This document shows, one piece after another, positions 48,903 to 63,095 of a stretch of 64,000 nt of DNA (the first letter of the stretch is position 1; each line of letters begins with the position of its first letter). The stretch covers positions 960,001 through 1,024,000 of the forward strand of contig NZ_CP093302.1 of NCBI RefSeq assembly GCF_024362765.1, read 5' to 3'. The DNA is from Alkalihalobacillus sp. LMS6. Its GTDB lineage: Bacteria; Bacillota; Bacilli; Bacillales; Bacillaceae_D. Below the pieces are notes generated by a model. The model saw nothing but the letters and a program-made list of their open reading frames with translations, ran no database searches and had not been told where the DNA came from. The position numbers and the translations under genes are program-made.

Positions 48903-49154
48903 ATGTATAAAGTCAAAGTGTATGTCACTTTACGCGAGAGTGTGTTAGATCCACAAGGAGTTGCAGTAAAAGATGCGCTTCACACAATGAACTACGAAGA
49001 GGTGGCAGATGTTCGGATCGGAAAATACTTAGAGCTTCACATTGAGGATGTCGCAAACATCGAACAACGAGTGAAGGAAATGTGTGAAAAACTCTTAGCT
49101 AACACAGTTATTGAAGATTACCGCTTTGATGTGGAGGAGGTTGTCCCATCATGA
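48903..49154 (+). CDS. purS: FGAM synthase subunit PurS
   Basis: Small subunit (83 residues) that with PurQ and PurL forms formylglycinamidine ribonucleotide synthase. [20 protein letters not shown] near 5-24 is the family start. A ribosome site GGGGG precedes the ATG. It overlaps purQ by 4 bases. Confidence 0.96.
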   Translation: MYKVKVYVTLRESVLDPQGVAVKDALHTMNYEEVADVRIGKYLELHIEDVANIEQRVKEMCEKLLANTVIEDYRFDVEEVVPS

Positions 49155-49834
49155 AGTTTGCAGTAATTGTATTCCCTGGATCAAACTGTGATGCGGATAT
49201 GTATCACGCAATTAAAGATGGATTAAAAGAAGAGGTTGAATACGTGTTTCATACTGAAACCTCACTAGATGAGTATGACGCCATCCTGTTGCCAGGTGGA
49301 TTTTCACATGGAGATTACCTACGTTCTGGCGCGATCGCTCGTTTTGCACCGATTATGCCCGCCGTCATTCAAGCGGCTCATGAAGGAAAACCAGTATTAG
49401 GTGTCTGTAATGGGTTTCAAGTATTGCTTGAATCAGGCTTGTTGCCAGGTGCAATGAAGCGTAATATCGATCTGAAATTTGTGTGCCGAACGGTCGAATT
49501 AAAGGTTGAAAACAGCGAAACGCTATTCACATCAGGTTACGATCAGGGACAAACAATTCGCATTCCAGTTGCGCATGGCGAAGGAAACTATGAATGCGAC
49601 GATAAGACTTACGAATCATTGCGTGCACATAATCAAATTGCGTTTCGTTACAATGAACATGTGAACGGATCAAAAGCGCAAATTGCTGGAATTGTCAATG
49701 AACAGGGAAACGTGCTTGGAATGATGCCTCACCCTGAACGAGCGGTTGATTCATTACTCGGAAATGAACAAGGTTTGACGCTATTTACATCGATTTTATC
49801 CAACTGGAGGGAATCTTATGTCACTACTTCTTGA
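49151..49834 (+). CDS. purQ: FGAM synthase glutaminase subunit PurQ
   Basis: Class I glutamine amidotransferase, 227 residues, supplying ammonia to PurL. The nucleophile is Cys in GVCNGFQVL near 86, and the His-Glu pair is in [10 protein letters not shown] near 198. GGAGG lies before the ATG. It overlaps the purL start by 17 bases. Confidence 0.97.
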   Translation: MKFAVIVFPGSNCDADMYHAIKDGLKEEVEYVFHTETSLDEYDAILLPGGFSHGDYLRSGAIARFAPIMPAVIQAAHEGKPVLGVCNGFQVLLESGLLPGAMKRNIDLKFVCRTVELKVENSETLFTSGYDQGQTIRIPVAHGEGNYECDDKTYESLRAHNQIAFRYNEHVNGSKAQIAGIVNEQGNVLGMMPHPERAVDSLLGNEQGLTLFTSILSNWRESYVTTS

Positions 49835-52040
49835 GCCAAGTGCAGAAGCGATTAAAGAGAAAAAACTTTATCAGGAAATGGGTTTAACAGACGCAGAATT
49901 TACATTAGCCGAAACGATTGTCGGTCGTCCGCTTAATTTCACGGAAACAGGTTTGTTCTCTGTGATGTGGTCGGAACATTGTAGCTACAAAAATTCAAAA
50001 GTGTTATTAAAAAAATTTCCTGTTGATGGTGAAAAAGTACTACAAGGTCCAGGTGAAGGTGCTGGCATTATTGATATTGAAGACGAGCAAGCGGTTGTTT
50101 TTAAAATCGAGAGCCACAATCACCCATCTGCAATTGAACCGTATCAAGGTGCGGCAACAGGTGTAGGAGGAATTTTACGAGACGTGTTTTCAATGGGTGC
50201 TCGTCCAATTGCACTCTTAAACTCTTTACGCTTTGGCGAATTACAGTCACCAAAAGTGAAGTACTTGTTTGAAGAAGTAGTAGCGGGCATTGCCGGTTAT
50301 GGGAACTGTATCGGTGTCCCAACAATTGGTGGGGAAGTACAGTTTGATCCTTGTTATGAAGCAAATCCGCTTGTGAATGCGATGTGCGTCGGCTTAATTG
50401 ATCACAAAGATATTCAAAAAGGGCAGGCAAAGGGAGTCGGAAATACGGTCATGTATGTCGGCGCAAGTACAGGGCGTGATGGGATTCATGGCGCAACGTT
50501 TGCATCAGAGGAATTAAGTGACGCATCTGATGAAAAGCGCCCAGCTGTGCAAGTAGGTGATCCTTTTATGGAAAAGCTGCTGCTTGAAGCATGCCTTGAA
50601 GTAGTGAAATCTGATGCATTAATTGGAATACAAGATATGGGAGCGGCTGGATTAACGTCTTCTTCTGCAGAGATGGCGAGTAAAGCAGGCTCTGGAATTG
50701 AAATGAATTTGGACTTGGTTCCTCAGCGTGAATTAGGCATGACGCCATATGAAATGATGCTGTCAGAATCACAAGAGCGCATGTTGTTAGTCGTTGAAAA
50801 AGGACGAGAAGACGAAATTAAAGCGATTTTTGAACACTGGAACTTACACGCTGTCGAAGTTGGGGTTGTGACAGACGATCAACGTTTGCGTCTCTTACAT
50901 AAGGGTGAGATTGTAGCAGACGTACCAGTAGATGCACTAGCGGAAGATGCGCCTGTTTACCATAAACCGTCTAAAGTACCAGCGTATTATGAAAAGTTCC
51001 AGGCAGAAGCGCCATTTGTACCGGTTGTGGGAGATATAAAGGAAATGGTCATCAATCTACTTTCGCAACCGACAATAGCAAGCAAAGAGTGGGTCTATCA
51101 GCAGTATGATCATATGGTGCAAACCAATACGGTTGTTGCACCTGGTTCAGATGCAGCAGTTGTCCGAATCCGAGGAACAAAAAAAGCCTTAGCGATGACA
51201 ACGGATTGTAATTCTCGGTACTTGTATTTAGATCCAGAAGTCGGTGGGAAAATTGCGATTGCTGAGGCAGCTAGGAACCTTGTCTGTTCAGGGGCGACTC
51301 CACTTGGTGTAACCGATTGCTTAAACTATGGAAATCCAGAACGACCAGAAATTTTTTGGCAGCTCGAAAAATCAACAGACGGTTTAAGCGAAGCGTGTCG
51401 AGTATTGAAGACACCAGTAATCGGAGGAAATGTCTCGCTCTATAATGAGCGCTCTGGTGGTGCTGTTTATCCAACACCAGTTATTGGGATGGTCGGCTTA
51501 ATTGAGAATGTGGATTGGATTACAACGCAAACGGTAAAAGAAGCTGGAGATTATCTTTACGTAATTGGTGAGACAAAACCAGAGTTTAGCGGAAGCGAAA
51601 TTCAAAAATTGTTGCAGGGCGAACTTTCTGGTCAAGCACCAACCATTGATTTAGATGTGGAAAAAAATCGTCAACAGCAACTTTTGTCTGCAATCCAAGC
51701 TGGAATCGTATCTTCTGCCCATGACGTGGCTGAAGGTGGATTTGCTGTCGCTCTTGCTGAGAAATTGTTTGGAACATCATTAGGGGCGCAAGTAAACTGG
51801 TCGAATGACGCGGTAGATTTATTTGCTGAGAGTCAGTCCCGCTTTATTGTGACCGTGAAAGAAGAGAATAAACCGCATTTTGAAGAACTTGTGCAAGACG
51901 CGAGAGCAATTGGCATAGTGACAAAAGAACCCATTCTTGAAATAGAAAAAGATGGAGAAACGATCTTATCTGTTCAATCGGAAGAACTTGAGTCAGCTTG
52001 GAAAGGGGCTATTCCATGTTTGCTGAAATCAAAGGGTTAA
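49818..52040 (+). CDS. purL: FGAM synthase large subunit PurL
   Basis: ATP-dependent amidation of FGAR, 740 residues, the small PurL of Gram-positives that needs PurS and PurQ. Motifs include [12 protein letters not shown] near 53-64 with the catalytic His, [20 protein letters not shown] near 95-114, and [15 protein letters not shown] near 500. Its 3' end overlaps purF by 25 bases. Confidence 0.97.
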   Translation: MSLLLEPSAEAIKEKKLYQEMGLTDAEFTLAETIVGRPLNFTETGLFSVMWSEHCSYKNSKVLLKKFPVDGEKVLQGPGEGAGIIDIEDEQAVVFKIESHNHPSAIEPYQGAATGVGGILRDVFSMGARPIALLNSLRFGELQSPKVKYLFEEVVAGIAGYGNCIGVPTIGGEVQFDPCYEANPLVNAMCVGLIDHKDIQKGQAKGVGNTVMYVGASTGRDGIHGATFASEELSDASDEKRPAVQVGDPFMEKLLLEACLEVVKSDALIGIQDMGAAGLTSSSAEMASKAGSGIEMNLDLVPQRELGMTPYEMMLSESQERMLLVVEKGREDEIKAIFEHWNLHAVEVGVVTDDQRLRLLHKGEIVADVPVDALAEDAPVYHKPSKVPAYYEKFQAEAPFVPVVGDIKEMVINLLSQPTIASKEWVYQQYDHMVQTNTVVAPGSDAAVVRIRGTKKALAMTTDCNSRYLYLDPEVGGKIAIAEAARNLVCSGATPLGVTDCLNYGNPERPEIFWQLEKSTDGLSEACRVLKTPVIGGNVSLYNERSGGAVYPTPVIGMVGLIENVDWITTQTVKEAGDYLYVIGETKPEFSGSEIQKLLQGELSGQAPTIDLDVEKNRQQQLLSAIQAGIVSSAHDVAEGGFAVALAEKLFGTSLGAQVNWSNDAVDLFAESQSRFIVTVKEENKPHFEELVQDARAIGIVTKEPILEIEKDGETILSVQSEELESAWKGAIPCLLKSKG

Positions 52041-53428
52041 ATGAAGAGTGTGGCGTGTTTGCCGTATTTGGTCATAAAGACGCTGCACAAATAACGTACT
52101 ATGGTTTGCATAGCTTACAGCATCGTGGGCAGGAGGGCGCTGGGATTGTCGTGTCTGATGGCGAGAAGCTCTCGGCTCATAAAGGACTTGGACTTGTAAA
52201 TGATGTCTTTAATCCAGATATTTTAGCGGGTTTACACGGAAAAGCGGCAATTGGACACGTGCGCTATGCAACAGCAGGTGGTGGTGGTTATGCCAACGTT
52301 CAGCCATTGTTTTTCAACTCACAAAAAGGCGGACTCGCAATTGCGCATAACGGAAATTTGGTTAACGCCAATCATCTTAAGCACCAGCTTGAAGCGCAAG
52401 GATCGATTTTTCAATCCACGTCGGATACAGAAGTTCTCGCTCACTTAATAAAACGTAGTGGCTACTACAGTTTAGAAGATCAAATGAAAAATGCTCTTTC
52501 TTCGTTAAAAGGAGCCTATGCGTTTGCTGTTTTAAATGAACGTCAATTAATGGTAGCCCTAGATCCGAATGGCTTGCGTCCATTATCGATTGGTCGTTTA
52601 GGGGATGCCTATGTTGTGGCCTCAGAAACGTGTGCATTTGATATTGTCGGTGCCACGTTTGAACGTGAGGTTATGCCTGGTGAACTGTTAATCATTGATG
52701 ATACGGGCATGAGAAGTGAGCGATTTGTCTCTCCTGGAAACCGCGCGATTTGTAGCATGGAATATGTGTACTTTGCAAGACCTGACTCAAATGTAGATCT
52801 AATAAATGTCCATACAGCGCGAAAAAGTTTAGGAAAGCAGCTTGCAATGGAATCGCCAGTCGAAGCGGATGTTGTGACGGGTGTACCGGATTCAAGTATT
52901 TCGGCAGCGATTGGCTATGCAGAACAAGCTGGCATTCCTTATGAACTCGGCATGATTAAAAATCGGTATGTCGGAAGGACGTTCATTCAGCCATCACAAG
53001 AGTTAAGAGAGCAAGGCGTAAAAATGAAACTTTCTCCTGTTCGTGGCGTGGTTGAAGGGAAGCGTGTTGTCATGATTGATGATTCAATTGTTCGTGGCAC
53101 GACGAGTAGACGAATTGTCAACATGTTACGAGATGCAGGAGCAGCTGAAGTGCATGTACGCATTTCATCACCACCGATAAAGAACCCGTGCTTTTATGGG
53201 ATCGATACTTCTACAACGGAAGAGCTCATCGCTTCCTCTCATTCAATAGAAGAAATGAGAGAGATGATGGGTGCAGATAGCTTGGCGTTTTTATCAACCG
53301 AGGGGCTAAAAGCCGGAATTGGTCGCTCAGACGCGATGCACAATTGTGGCCAATGTTTAGCATGTTTTACTGGAGAATACCCAACAGAAATCTATGCGGA
53401 TACGCTCCATCCACACGCAAAACTTTAA
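52016..53428 (+). CDS. purF: Amidophosphoribosyltransferase
   Basis: First committed enzyme of purine synthesis: PRPP plus glutamine to phosphoribosylamine. 470 residues. A propeptide of 11 residues ([11 protein letters not shown]) is expected to be removed to expose Cys12, the N-terminal nucleophile. The PRPP site is [15 protein letters not shown] near 348-362, and late cysteines (CGQCLACF) fit the Fe-S cluster of B. subtilis PurF. ATG 52016 has AAAGGGG 7 bases before it; an in-frame codon 18 bases upstream is not used. Confidence 0.97.
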   Translation: MFAEIKGLNEECGVFAVFGHKDAAQITYYGLHSLQHRGQEGAGIVVSDGEKLSAHKGLGLVNDVFNPDILAGLHGKAAIGHVRYATAGGGGYANVQPLFFNSQKGGLAIAHNGNLVNANHLKHQLEAQGSIFQSTSDTEVLAHLIKRSGYYSLEDQMKNALSSLKGAYAFAVLNERQLMVALDPNGLRPLSIGRLGDAYVVASETCAFDIVGATFEREVMPGELLIIDDTGMRSERFVSPGNRAICSMEYVYFARPDSNVDLINVHTARKSLGKQLAMESPVEADVVTGVPDSSISAAIGYAEQAGIPYELGMIKNRYVGRTFIQPSQELREQGVKMKLSPVRGVVEGKRVVMIDDSIVRGTTSRRIVNMLRDAGAAEVHVRISSPPIKNPCFYGIDTSTTEELIASSHSIEEMREMMGADSLAFLSTEGLKAGIGRSDAMHNCGQCLACFTGEYPTEIYADTLHPHAKL

Positions 53429-53449
53429 GATGAAGCGGAGGAACTTGTC

Positions 53450-54487
53450 ATGTCACAAGCATATAAGCAAGCAGGGGTCGATATAGAAGCAGGATACGAA
53501 GCAGTGAAACGGATGAAAACGCATGTCGAGCGAACGAAACGACAAGGTGTGCTTGGAAGCTTAGGTGGGTTTGGGGGCAACTTTGATCTTTCGCAATTAG
53601 GTTTAAAAGAGCCGGTACTTGTTTCAGGGACAGACGGTGTCGGAACGAAGCTAATGCTTGCCTTTATGGCGGATCAACATGATACAATCGGGCAAGATGC
53701 CGTTGCCATGTGTGTAAACGACATTGTTGTGCAAGGAGCAGAGCCGTTGTATTTCTTAGATTACTTAGCACTCGGAAAAGCGGATCCAGCAAAGATTGAA
53801 GCGATTGTTAAAGGTGTTGCAGACGGTTGCGAGCTAGCAGGATGTGCGCTTATTGGCGGGGAAACAGCGGAAATGCCCGGTATGTATAGTGATGAAGAAT
53901 ATGATTTAGCCGGGTTTTCTGTAGGCGCTGTTGAGAAAAGCGAAATGATTACTGGAGAATCAATTGAAGCTGGTGACGTACTGATTGGCTTGGCTTCAAG
54001 TGGACTCCATTCAAACGGTTTTTCGCTTGTTCGTAAGTTATTGCTTGAACAGTCTGGTCTTTCGTTGGACAGTGTTCCTAAAGCGTTAGGGAAGCCACTT
54101 GGAGAGGAACTGCTGACCCCGACTAAAATTTACGTCAAACCCGTTCTAAAAGCTGTTCGCTCAAAGTTTGTAAAAGGGGCCGCACACATTACAGGTGGCG
54201 GGTTTTATGAAAACATCCCAAGAATGCTTCCAGAAGGATTAGGCGCAGAAATTGATTATGGATCATGGCCGATTCCAGCTATATTCTCATTGCTTAAGGA
54301 GCAAGGAGATTTATCTGACAACGATCTATTTTCAACGTTTAATATGGGAATTGGTATGGTGCTGACAGTAAGCGAAGAACACCTGCATGAAGCCATCCGC
54401 TGTCTAGAAGACGCTGGAGAGAGCGCTTCTATTATTGGTAGAGTGACTAGCCAATCAGGTATTACAATTGGAAGTATTGAGCCATGA
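53450..54487 (+). CDS. purM: AIR synthase
   Basis: Phosphoribosylformylglycinamidine cyclo-ligase, 345 residues. [14 protein letters not shown] near 58-71, [19 protein letters not shown] near 86-104, [11 protein letters not shown] near 137 and [15 protein letters not shown] near 244 mark the family. AGCGGAGG precedes the ATG. It overlaps purN by 4 bases. Confidence 0.97.
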   Translation: MSQAYKQAGVDIEAGYEAVKRMKTHVERTKRQGVLGSLGGFGGNFDLSQLGLKEPVLVSGTDGVGTKLMLAFMADQHDTIGQDAVAMCVNDIVVQGAEPLYFLDYLALGKADPAKIEAIVKGVADGCELAGCALIGGETAEMPGMYSDEEYDLAGFSVGAVEKSEMITGESIEAGDVLIGLASSGLHSNGFSLVRKLLLEQSGLSLDSVPKALGKPLGEELLTPTKIYVKPVLKAVRSKFVKGAAHITGGGFYENIPRMLPEGLGAEIDYGSWPIPAIFSLLKEQGDLSDNDLFSTFNMGIGMVLTVSEEHLHEAIRCLEDAGESASIIGRVTSQSGITIGSIEP

Positions 54488-55064
54488 GGCTAGCGATCTT
54501 TGCCTCTGGCTCTGGTACAAATGCGGAGAATCTGATTCAAAGAACGAAAAATGGATCAGCTAAAGGAAATGTGGTGCTCGTTGTAAGCGATAAACGACAG
54601 GCACCCGTTCTTAAAAAAGCAAGTCAATTAGGCGTAGAGACTGCTGAAGTTTTGCCAAGCGACTTTATTGATAAACGAGCTTATGAAGCATATCTCATTG
54701 AACAATTACATGCAGCTAAAGTAGAGTTGATCGTACTGGCTGGCTATATGCGTTTAATTGGACCGACGCTTTTAGAAGCGTTTGAAGGGAGAATTGTAAA
54801 CATCCATCCTTCATTGTTGCCGCTTTTTCCAGGTCTTGATGCAGTTGGCCAAGCACTTGAAGCCAAAGCAAAGGAAACAGGTGTCACGATTCACTACGTC
54901 GATGCAGGTATGGATACAGGACCGGTGATTGCACAGGAAAAAGTAGCCATTGCACTAGATGATGATCATGCTTCACTAACAACTAAAATTCAAGCAGTCG
55001 AGCATCAACTGTATCCACAGGTTGTCAATCAGATTGTGGCAGAAAAGACTAGGGGAGAAAATGA

Positions 55065-55068
<4 letters not shown>
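54484..55068 (+). CDS. purN: GAR transformylase (folate-dependent)
   Basis: Transfers the formyl group of 10-formyl-tetrahydrofolate to GAR. 194 residues. [13 protein letters not shown] near 5-17, the catalytic Asn-His of [13 protein letters not shown] near 104-116 and Asp of [13 protein letters not shown] near 137 are visible. ATG overlaps the purM stop; its own stop overlaps the purH start. Confidence 0.97.
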
Positions 55069-57871
<2,803 letters not shown>

Positions 57872-57876
57872 AAGGG

Positions 57877-57915
57877 AACCGACGCTATTTGGGGATGAAT
57901 GGCGTCGGTTTTTTG
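57877..57915 (+). terminator. Terminator of the pur operon
   Basis: Perfect stem AACCGACGC (57877-57885) and GCGTCGGTT (57902-57910), a 16-base loop, then T residues. Confidence 0.9.
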
Positions 57916-57941
57916 TAGTAGTAACTTAAAGTACCAGTTAT

Positions 57942-58724
57942 TTAATACCAATTATTAACAAAGTTCAACTGACCGTCAACTCTACCTGACATATTGACAA
58001 CTTGTCCCACTCCAACGATTGCATCACCAACAGGTGCTAAATTGGCGACTCTTAACCAGTTTGATGTAGTACTAGAAGGGACATTCCAACTAAACGAGGT
58101 TGTGTTGAAAGAGTCTGATTGAGTAGTAAAGCCGCCAGTGCAATCTCTACAAGACCCGGTTGTTTGAGCAGTGATGTTTTGAGAATCTACAAAGACACCT
58201 GTTTGGAGAATAGTAGCTTCACCGTTCGCACTTGTCAATCGAGCATAAGATATGTTGTCTGTATCAGTTATTGTATCAATATAAATTGTGGAAGAAGCTC
58301 TCACGCTACCGGTAGAATCTGTTTGTGACTCACTTCTATCATTAGATAAAATTTCTACTTCTCCATCATCATGAATAATTAAAGTGGCAAAGCTTGTTAT
58401 AGCAAATGACTCTGTAACTGTACCGTTAGGATGATTATTTATTTCTAAGAGTTGAATGACTGAGGGGATTTGTTTTTCTTGAGCAGATTGTACGCTTAAG
58501 CCATATTGATTGTAAGTCGTAAACGAGGCTGTTGATGATGCGCTTAGAATTTTTTTAGAGTTTGTAGAAAAGGAAAGATCAATGTGCTCTTCATCGTTCG
58601 CCAATTTTTCTAAATACTCAAGATCAGTTACCTCTTTACCTTTGAAATAGGGTTCGTCCGCATAAGCATTTGTGGCAAAACATAGGACTAAGATAGGAAC
58701 AAGTGTCAGAAGCTTTTTAATCAT
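57942..58724 (-). CDS. Secreted protein of unknown function
   Basis: 260 residues. Signal peptide MIKKLLTLVPILVLCFATNAYA (cleavage after AYA, near 22; shown in two parts: MIKKLLTLVPILVL and CFATNAYA). The mature part is Ser/Thr-rich, beta-prone and contains one CRDC motif near 192. I do not recognise a family. The AT-rich upstream region and a GGGAGG site support expression. It sits alone between the pur operon and a small lipoprotein gene, convergent with pur. Confidence 0.6.
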   Translation of the reverse strand: MIKKLLTLVPILVLCFATNAYADEPYFKGKEVTDLEYLEKLANDEEHIDLSFSTNSKKILSASSTASFTTYNQYGLSVQSAQEKQIPSVIQLLEINNHPNGTVTESFAITSFATLIIHDDGEVEILSNDRSESQTDSTGSVRASSTIYIDTITDTDNISYARLTSANGEATILQTGVFVDSQNITAQTTGSCRDCTGGFTTQSDSFNTTSFSWNVPSSTTSNWLRVANLAPVGDAIVGVGQVVNMSGRVDGQLNFVNNWY

Positions 58725-58818
58725 TTTTTTCCTCCCTTTTATAGATTTAAGTCACTTGTACCCTAATAAATTTAAGTATAAACTTAATTTACAAAATAAA
58801 TGAAAGGATTTGATAATA

Positions 58819-59244
58819 TTGAATAAATTATACACTCCTTTAATTGGTCTGCTTTTCGTTCTTTCTGCTTGTACACCTGTTGTGTCAGAAGAAGACGAAG
58901 CCTATATGGAATTCTTACATGCGTATCGCGCTAACGACCGAGGGCATCATGATTTGTATTTGTTTTATGATGATACCACGGCGGAGGGTGAAGCGTTCTA
59001 TCAAGAGGTAATGGATGAATATGAGCGTTCGTTTTTACCGCTCAGAGAAGAAAATGAGCTAGTGGAAGGCCGTACCGAAATGATTAACATTCAATCGCAT
59101 CATCAGCCTGAATTTGAGCTTGCTGATGTCGGAATTGTTTCAGAAGCATTACCCCTGTTCATTTTGTTTGATGAAACAGGCGTCTTATTAAGAACAGATG
59201 ATGTTGATGTATTGGTGCACTATTATGAATCAACATTTTGGTAA
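58819..59244 (+). CDS. Small lipoprotein of unknown function
   Basis: 141 residues from a TTG start (LNKLYTPLIGLLFVLSAC). GAAAGGA lies 10 bases upstream; an in-frame TTG 9 bases earlier is too close to it. The lipobox LSAC puts the lipid on Cys near residue 18. The mature part is acidic with several aromatic residues (HHDLYLFYDD) and a region LPLFILFDETGVLLRTDD that resembles thioredoxin-like strands, though no CxxC is present. No family assigned. Confidence 0.65.
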   Translation: MNKLYTPLIGLLFVLSACTPVVSEEDEAYMEFLHAYRANDRGHHDLYLFYDDTTAEGEAFYQEVMDEYERSFLPLREENELVEGRTEMINIQSHHQPEFELADVGIVSEALPLFILFDETGVLLRTDDVDVLVHYYESTFW

Positions 59245-59259
59245 GGTGAATAAGTGATG

Positions 59260-59295
59260 AAACTAGTGTGCTTGATAGGAGGCGCTAGTTTTTTT
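59260..59295 (+). terminator. Terminator of the small lipoprotein gene
   Basis: Stem AAACTAGTGT (59260-59269) and GCGCTAGTTT (59282-59291) with two G-U pairs, then T residues. Confidence 0.65.
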
Positions 59296-59381
59296 ATTGG
59301 AATAGAACATAAAAAAACCCTCATTGTGGCATTCCTAATTGAAAGTATTCGGGGTCGCACATAGAAAGGAGAAGGTGTTCA

Positions 59382-60839
59382 TTGAGGAAAGAGTCAATCG
59401 AAGCAACGATTGCAACCTTGTCGAAGTCAACGGACTTTGTCGTGGAAGATGCCCATTCAGATCATTCAATCAGCTACTATTACCTTGATTCGGTCATGGG
59501 CGATAAGCAATCTTTTCATCGGGTTATTGCTTACATAAAAACAAATCCACATTTATCGATCGAAGAATTACATGATTCTTTACCCATTGAACGCATTGAA
59601 ACCGCCCGATCAGCCGATGAATTTAGTACCCATATCATGCGAGGGTCGTTATTGATCGGCACGAGTAAGGTGTCTAGTCCCTTCTTAGTGCTTCCGTTTA
59701 GGAAAATTGAAAGCAGAGAAATTACTGTATCTGAAAACGAATATTCCGTATCTGGACCAAAAGAAGGTTTCATTGAAGATTTAGATGTCAACATCAACCT
59801 CATACGAAAGCGAATAGCAGTTCCTGAATTAGTTGTAGACGAAATGACGTTAGGGAGTGTGAGCAAAAGTAGACTGGCCATACTTTATCTCGATGGTGTT
59901 GTGAACGATCAATTGCTTCAAACGGTCCGTCAACGTCTAAAGTATCTCGATTTCGATGAATTTACTGATATTGCGCAAGTAAGTCAGTTAATTACGGATA
60001 GCCCAAATTCTCCCTTTGCGCAATTATTAGAAACAGAACGTCCTGATCGAGTCGCAACAAGCGTAACAGAAGGAAAAGTAACGCTTTTATTAGATGGTTC
60101 ACCACTTGCTTTAATTGGTCCGACAACCTTGATTGAGTTTTTTGCATCACCTGATGATTATTACGATCAATGGCCAGTGGGGATGTTTATTCGAATGATG
60201 CGAATATGTGCCGTCGTATTTTCCGTCGTCGCGACGTCCTTTTACATAGCTATTACAACATTCCACCATGAACTCATCCCGGATGATTTATTAATTACGA
60301 TGGTTTCATCAAGGATGGAGGTTCCGTATCCACCTATCATTGAAGTGCTTATTTTAGAATTGACTATTGAACTTTTGCGAGAGGCTGGAGCGAGGCTACC
60401 GGAGAGAATTGGTCAAACCATTGGTATTGTTGGAGGTATCGTAATCGGAACCGCCGTTGTAGAAGCTTCTTTAGCGAGCAGTGTACTTTTAATTATTGTT
60501 GCATTAACAGCGCTTGCTTCATTTACAACGCCAATTTACCAAATGGGGAATGCTGTTCGTATGCTTCGGTTTCCATTTATTTTCTTTGCGCAGCTATATG
60601 GATTTATTGGAATTTCGATTTGTTTATTGCTTTGTTTACGTCACTTATTAACGTTGAAATCCTATGGCTATCCTTATTTAGCTCCTATTTATCCGTTACG
60701 TGTTGGCGATTTTAAAGATTCTTTCTTTCATATGCCAATGAATTTTCAAGAAAAAAGACCAAGTATTTTGCGTCCAAAAAAACAAGAACGGTTTAAAAGC
60801 AAACCGAAAAAGAGAGCCTCTTACGATATTGAAGAGTAA
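59382..60839 (+). CDS. Spore germination receptor subunit A (GerA/GerKA family)
   Basis: Inner spore membrane subunit of a nutrient germinant receptor, 485 residues. The start is TTG with AAAGGAG about 10 bases upstream. A large N-terminal hydrophilic half (to about 240) is followed by a membrane half; family marks are LLIGTSKVSSPFLVLPFRK region, VTLLLDGSPLALIGPTTLIEFF near 230, YPPIIEVLILELTIELLREAGARLP near 308 (quoted in part) and GQTIGIVGGIVIGTAVVEA near 345. First gene of a three-gene operon A-B-C. The germinant cannot be read from sequence. Confidence 0.93.
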   Translation: MRKESIEATIATLSKSTDFVVEDAHSDHSISYYYLDSVMGDKQSFHRVIAYIKTNPHLSIEELHDSLPIERIETARSADEFSTHIMRGSLLIGTSKVSSPFLVLPFRKIESREITVSENEYSVSGPKEGFIEDLDVNINLIRKRIAVPELVVDEMTLGSVSKSRLAILYLDGVVNDQLLQTVRQRLKYLDFDEFTDIAQVSQLITDSPNSPFAQLLETERPDRVATSVTEGKVTLLLDGSPLALIGPTTLIEFFASPDDYYDQWPVGMFIRMMRICAVVFSVVATSFYIAITTFHHELIPDDLLITMVSSRMEVPYPPIIEVLILELTIELLREAGARLPERIGQTIGIVGGIVIGTAVVEASLASSVLLIIVALTALASFTTPIYQMGNAVRMLRFPFIFFAQLYGFIGISICLLLCLRHLLTLKSYGYPYLAPIYPLRVGDFKDSFFHMPMNFQEKRPSILRPKKQERFKSKPKKRASYDIEE

Positions 60840-60869
60840 GGGAGATTTCAATCGATGTAGGAGTCCAAT

Positions 60870-61940
60870 ATGAAAATGGCTACAAAGCAAGTCTCACCTT
60901 TCTTTACGCTGTTCTTAGTAATTGTTATGCAAATAGGGGTTGGGATTTTTACATTTCAGCGAAACTTGGCAGAGATTATTGGGAATGATGGATGGATTGC
61001 AATTTTATTGTCTGCTGTAAGTATTATGGTGGTAATCGGCCTCATCTACTATATTTTAGAAGAAGGATGGACCATCGTAGATCTTCATAAAAGAATGTTT
61101 GGACGGTTTATTGGACGCCTATTGGATCTTTATTTTATTGGCTATTTTTGTTTATTTGCTTGCACAATTTTAGTGATTTACGTTGATATGGTCATTATCT
61201 GGATTTTTCCAGATTTATATCATGGTGTTCTCATCTTTATTGTTATCGTGTTGGCTTTTCTCTTCACACAATCTGGGTTTCGGAGCCTTATGGGGTTGAG
61301 CGTCATCACCATTTTTATGACGATCCCATTATTGTTCTTCTCCCATTATCCAAGTGGGTTATTACAAATGAACAATTTATATCCTATATGGAATCATTCG
61401 TTTAGTGAGTTTGCTTCTGCAACAAAGCAAATGACGTTTCAATATTTAGGATTTGAAATCTTACTTGTCGCGTTTCCTTTTTTTAAACAAGCAAAAAAAT
61501 CGCTTCTGTGGTCGCAAATCGGTTTAGGAATTAGTACTTGTATGTATGTGTTTACGTACATCCTTGTGTATTTAGTTTTTACAGAGAATCATTTAGTCAG
61601 CATCATTTGGCCGACTTTATCGGTTTGGAGAATGGAGTATTTAGGCATTTCGATTTGGTTATTAATATTACTGCCCAATATCTGTCTTTATTTATGGGCG
61701 GCAAGCTACATAGGGAAGCGGTCCTTTAAATGGAAACAGAAATATTGGCTTGTCGTTCTCATAGTCGTTGTGTATGGTTTGGCGCTCCTGTTAAGACGGT
61801 ATTATAGCTTAAGTGAAGCACAACAGATCATTAACCGGCTCGGGTTTTATACACTCTATGTGTATATCCCTTTTCTTGCATTGTTAAAATTAATTTTCAA
61901 GAAGAAGGTGATGCGAAATGGTAAAAAAGAGCGTGCGTAA
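60870..61940 (+). CDS. Spore germination receptor subunit B (GerAB family permease)
   Basis: 356 residues, ten or so transmembrane helices of the APC-like spore germination family. Visible marks are SPFFTLFLVIVMQIGVGIF near 8, the glycine-free GNDGWIAILLSAV near 39 and PIWNHSFSEFASATKQMTF near 170. In GerAB proteins this subunit binds the germinant. It follows subunit A by 30 bases and overlaps subunit C by 23 bases. Confidence 0.92.
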   Translation: MKMATKQVSPFFTLFLVIVMQIGVGIFTFQRNLAEIIGNDGWIAILLSAVSIMVVIGLIYYILEEGWTIVDLHKRMFGRFIGRLLDLYFIGYFCLFACTILVIYVDMVIIWIFPDLYHGVLIFIVIVLAFLFTQSGFRSLMGLSVITIFMTIPLLFFSHYPSGLLQMNNLYPIWNHSFSEFASATKQMTFQYLGFEILLVAFPFFKQAKKSLLWSQIGLGISTCMYVFTYILVYLVFTENHLVSIIWPTLSVWRMEYLGISIWLLILLPNICLYLWAASYIGKRSFKWKQKYWLVVLIVVVYGLALLLRRYYSLSEAQQIINRLGFYTLYVYIPFLALLKLIFKKKVMRNGKKERA

Positions 61941-63009
61941 TCTGAGCGTATTTTCCCTACTTTTTATATCAGCATGCACACCGCAACTACAATTAAATGA
62001 AGATATTCAATACTTACAAGCGTTAGCTCATGATTTAAACGATAAAGGGGAAGTGGAGACAACTGGTATAACGACGATCATCATGCCGGCGGATGAACAA
62101 GTACCTGAGAGCGAATTAATTACAACATTAAATCCGAACTTAGCGAGTTTGTACGAGGGATTACAAGCAGAGTCGCCCCGACTAATCGATTCCAGTCGAA
62201 CGAGGCTTCATATTTTTAGCGAAACCTTTGCAAAAGAAGAGGGTCTATTTGATACATTAGACGCTATCCAGAGGAATCCGTCTATTGAACAAAACTTAAA
62301 GTTATTAATAAGCAGAGGCAGCGCCAGTGATCTATTTGATGCAAAATACCCGTTTCATTCAACTGCGCAACGTCATTTATTGGATTTAATTGAAAAGAAT
62401 GAGATTGAACAACTCCCTAAATCGAGTATGCATGAGTTTTTATATCGGTATTATGCAACGGGGACGGACGCCTTCATTCCAGTGGTAGATCGAATCGGAG
62501 ATCATGCGAAAATAACGGGGCTTGCTTTATTTCAAGGGGATAAATATCGGACGGAAATCAATTTACAGCAGAGCAGTTATTTCAGAAAATTATTTGAAAA
62601 AACGACCCATGGAAATGCTTATGTTGCACTAGGTGAAGATAAAGGCATTGTTTACCGCTATATTAAGTCCGAACCTTCATGGGATGTCTCGAAAAATCAA
62701 GATGGATCGATTGCTATAGATGTCACCCTTAAAATGGAAGGTACATTGAGGCAGAAAAAAGATGTCGCAGTTGGTGAAATAACTACGGGGGATCTTGAAC
62801 AACGATCGAAGGAGCATTTTGAAGCGGAGTTCACGAAAATGATTTCATTTTTACAGGAGGAAAAGTTAGATCCAATCGGTATCACTGAAATTGTCAGGCA
62901 CCATGTGCGTGGAATTGATATTGGCAAGTGGAAGGAAGAGCAATATTCAACTACGCCTGTCAACGTTCATGTTCGTTTCCAAGTAAATAATCGAGGCGCG
63001 GTAAAATAA
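61918..63009 (+). CDS. Spore germination receptor subunit C (GerAC family lipoprotein)
   Basis: 363 residues. The signal peptide has lipobox FISAC with lipid on Cys near 20. The mature protein shows the family N-domain (AHDLNDKGEVETT and ITTIIMP) and C-domain (IDVTLKMEGTL and FQEEKLDPIGITEIVR-like segments near 310-330). It is the outer-face lipoprotein of the receptor. Last gene of the operon, with AAGAAGG before its ATG inside the B gene. Confidence 0.92.
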   Translation: MVKKSVRNLSVFSLLFISACTPQLQLNEDIQYLQALAHDLNDKGEVETTGITTIIMPADEQVPESELITTLNPNLASLYEGLQAESPRLIDSSRTRLHIFSETFAKEEGLFDTLDAIQRNPSIEQNLKLLISRGSASDLFDAKYPFHSTAQRHLLDLIEKNEIEQLPKSSMHEFLYRYYATGTDAFIPVVDRIGDHAKITGLALFQGDKYRTEINLQQSSYFRKLFEKTTHGNAYVALGEDKGIVYRYIKSEPSWDVSKNQDGSIAIDVTLKMEGTLRQKKDVAVGEITTGDLEQRSKEHFEAEFTKMISFLQEEKLDPIGITEIVRHHVRGIDIGKWKEEQYSTTPVNVHVRFQVNNRGAVK

Positions 63010-63095
63010 GAGCTGAGGATATGTTCTCTGGCTAATGAATCTGGTAAAATAAATAGAATTGTTATGTCTGATTTATAATTATCGGAGGAATGTCG

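Noticed and set aside
59298-59381. Possible sigma-G promoter before the germination operon
   Set aside because: Candidate words (GTATT, CATA) were found but no pair with correct spacing and consensus could be fixed.
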